A DNA stretch of 6,448 nt from an uncultured Prevotella sp. (GTDB lineage Bacteria > Bacteroidota > Bacteroidia > Bacteroidales > Bacteroidaceae): contig CAMYZK010000151.1 in assembly GCA_947303825.1 (NCBI GenBank), positions 1 through 6,448 of the forward strand, in the 5' to 3' direction. The translations under genes and the position numbers were made by a program. This document shows positions 5,791 through 6,448 of the stretch, piece by piece (positions within the stretch are counted from its first letter, which is position 1; every line of letters starts with the position of its first letter). The notes under the pieces were generated by a model. The model was not told where the DNA came from, did not search any database, and worked only from the letters and a program-made list of their open reading frames with translations.

Positions 5791-6448
5791 TCAGTCCTCG
5801 GGCCATACGGCGCGTACTATCTGGCATACATTGTCGGTCTTGGCCATGGTATAATAGTGTATGGCGGGCACTCCGTGTGCCAACAGGTCTTGGCTCTGCT
5901 CTATGGCCCACTCTATGCCTGTGCGGTAGGCATCGTCGGGGGTGACGGCCTGACTGAGGCGCGACACGAGCGGCTGAGGAATGTCTATATGGAAAGAGCG
6001 CGGCAGCAGTCCCAGCTGACGCTGTGCCGAGATGGGTTTTAACCCGGGTATGAGGGGTGCGTGGATACCTGCCTTGGCTATGCGGTCGCGGAAGCGGTAG
6101 AAACACTCGTTGTCAAAGAACATCTGTGTCACGATGTAGCTAGCACCGGTATCGACCTTCTCTTTGAGATGGCTGATGTCGGTGTCTATATTGGCTGCCT
6201 CGAAGTGCTTCTCAGGGTAGGCCGCCACACCTACGCAGAAGTCGGTGGCATGGCCGTTTTTCACCGTGGGGTCGAGGTAGTGCCCCTGGTTAAGGCTGCT
6301 TATCATCTCTACCAGCTGACTGCTGTGGCTGAATCCGTCGGCCTCGGGCGTGAAGTGCCGCTGCCCGGGTATGGCATCGCCGCGCAGTGCCACCACGTTG
6401 CGTATGCCTAGGAAGTGCAGGTCGAGCAGCTCGCTCTCCACCTTGGCC
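5791..6448 (-). CDS. metF: Methylenetetrahydrofolate reductase, N-terminus cut by the window
   Basis: This flavoenzyme reduces 5,10-methylenetetrahydrofolate to 5-methyltetrahydrofolate, the methyl donor for methionine synthesis, in the cytoplasm. About 218 codons are visible. The frame stays open to the window edge (AKVESELLDLHFLG precedes the motif), so the GTG at 6441 is not the start and about 95-100 N-terminal residues are missing, judged against the roughly 300-residue family. Recognisable elements in order are NVVALRGD, whose Asp corresponds to E. coli MetF Asp120; HATDFCVGVAAYPEKH; ASYIVTQMFFD, with the folate-binding Gln; APLIPGLKPI; and the C-terminal GIEWAIEQSQDLLAHGVPAIHYYTM. These cover most of the TIM barrel and end with a normal C-terminus (TGA stop at 5791-5793). 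It converges on the sigma factor gene and appears unrelated to it functionally. No promoter is in view, since the 5' end lies outside. Confidence 0.95.
   Translation of the reverse strand, partial: AKVESELLDLHFLGIRNVVALRGDAIPGQRHFTPEADGFSHSSQLVEMISSLNQGHYLDPTVKNGHATDFCVGVAAYPEKHFEAANIDTDISHLKEKVDTGASYIVTQMFFDNECFYRFRDRIAKAGIHAPLIPGLKPISAQRQLGLLPRSFHIDIPQPLVSRLSQAVTPDDAYRTGIEWAIEQSQDLLAHGVPAIHYYTMAKTDNVCQIVRAVWPED

Noticed and set aside
6439..6441. GTG at 6441 as start of metF
   Set aside because: The frame continues to the window edge and the N-terminal part of the TIM barrel would be missing.

Overview
The window looks like a chromosome segment of a Bacteroidales bacterium, most probably Prevotella/Segatella-like. 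This rests on five coding regions of recognisable type, start codons without clear Shine-Dalgarno sequences, a DHHW/MBOAT surface-modification cassette and an AACTCTN heptamer repeat region. The genus is an inference from general family knowledge and no search was run.

Positions 1-4785 hold four same-strand genes with gaps of 28, 6 and 38 bases: a 5'-truncated SGNH/GDSL hydrolase, an MBOAT (AlgI-like) membrane O-acyltransferase, a secreted DHHW-family protein, and a second DHHW-family protein with a membrane anchor and a highly charged C-terminal tail. The likely joint role is O-acetylation of an exported glycan. The MBOAT protein would move acyl groups across the inner membrane, and the AlgJ/AlgX-like DHHW proteins and the SGNH protein would transfer or remove them outside. 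No glycosyltransferase or polymerase gene is in view, so the acceptor polymer cannot be named.

Positions 4774-4991 are a structured non-coding repeat region. Inverted heptamers on the left begin inside the last codons of the second DHHW gene. They are followed by two copies of a 79-base unit, each made of a 30-base core with two small hairpins plus runs of AACTCTN heptamers. The last repeat ends 8 bases before the start codon of the next gene.

Positions 5000-5677 encode a short sigma-70 factor that resembles a primary (RpoD/SigA) factor. It lacks regions 3.0-3.1 but keeps the region 3.2 finger, and it has unusual residues where primary sigma factors recognise and melt the -10 element. After a 113-base convergent intergenic gap with inverted repeats, the minus strand (5791-6448) carries the C-terminal two thirds of methylenetetrahydrofolate reductase (metF), cut by the window edge.

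The two items most worth following up are the region-3-deleted sigma factor and the composite repeat that forms its whole upstream region.
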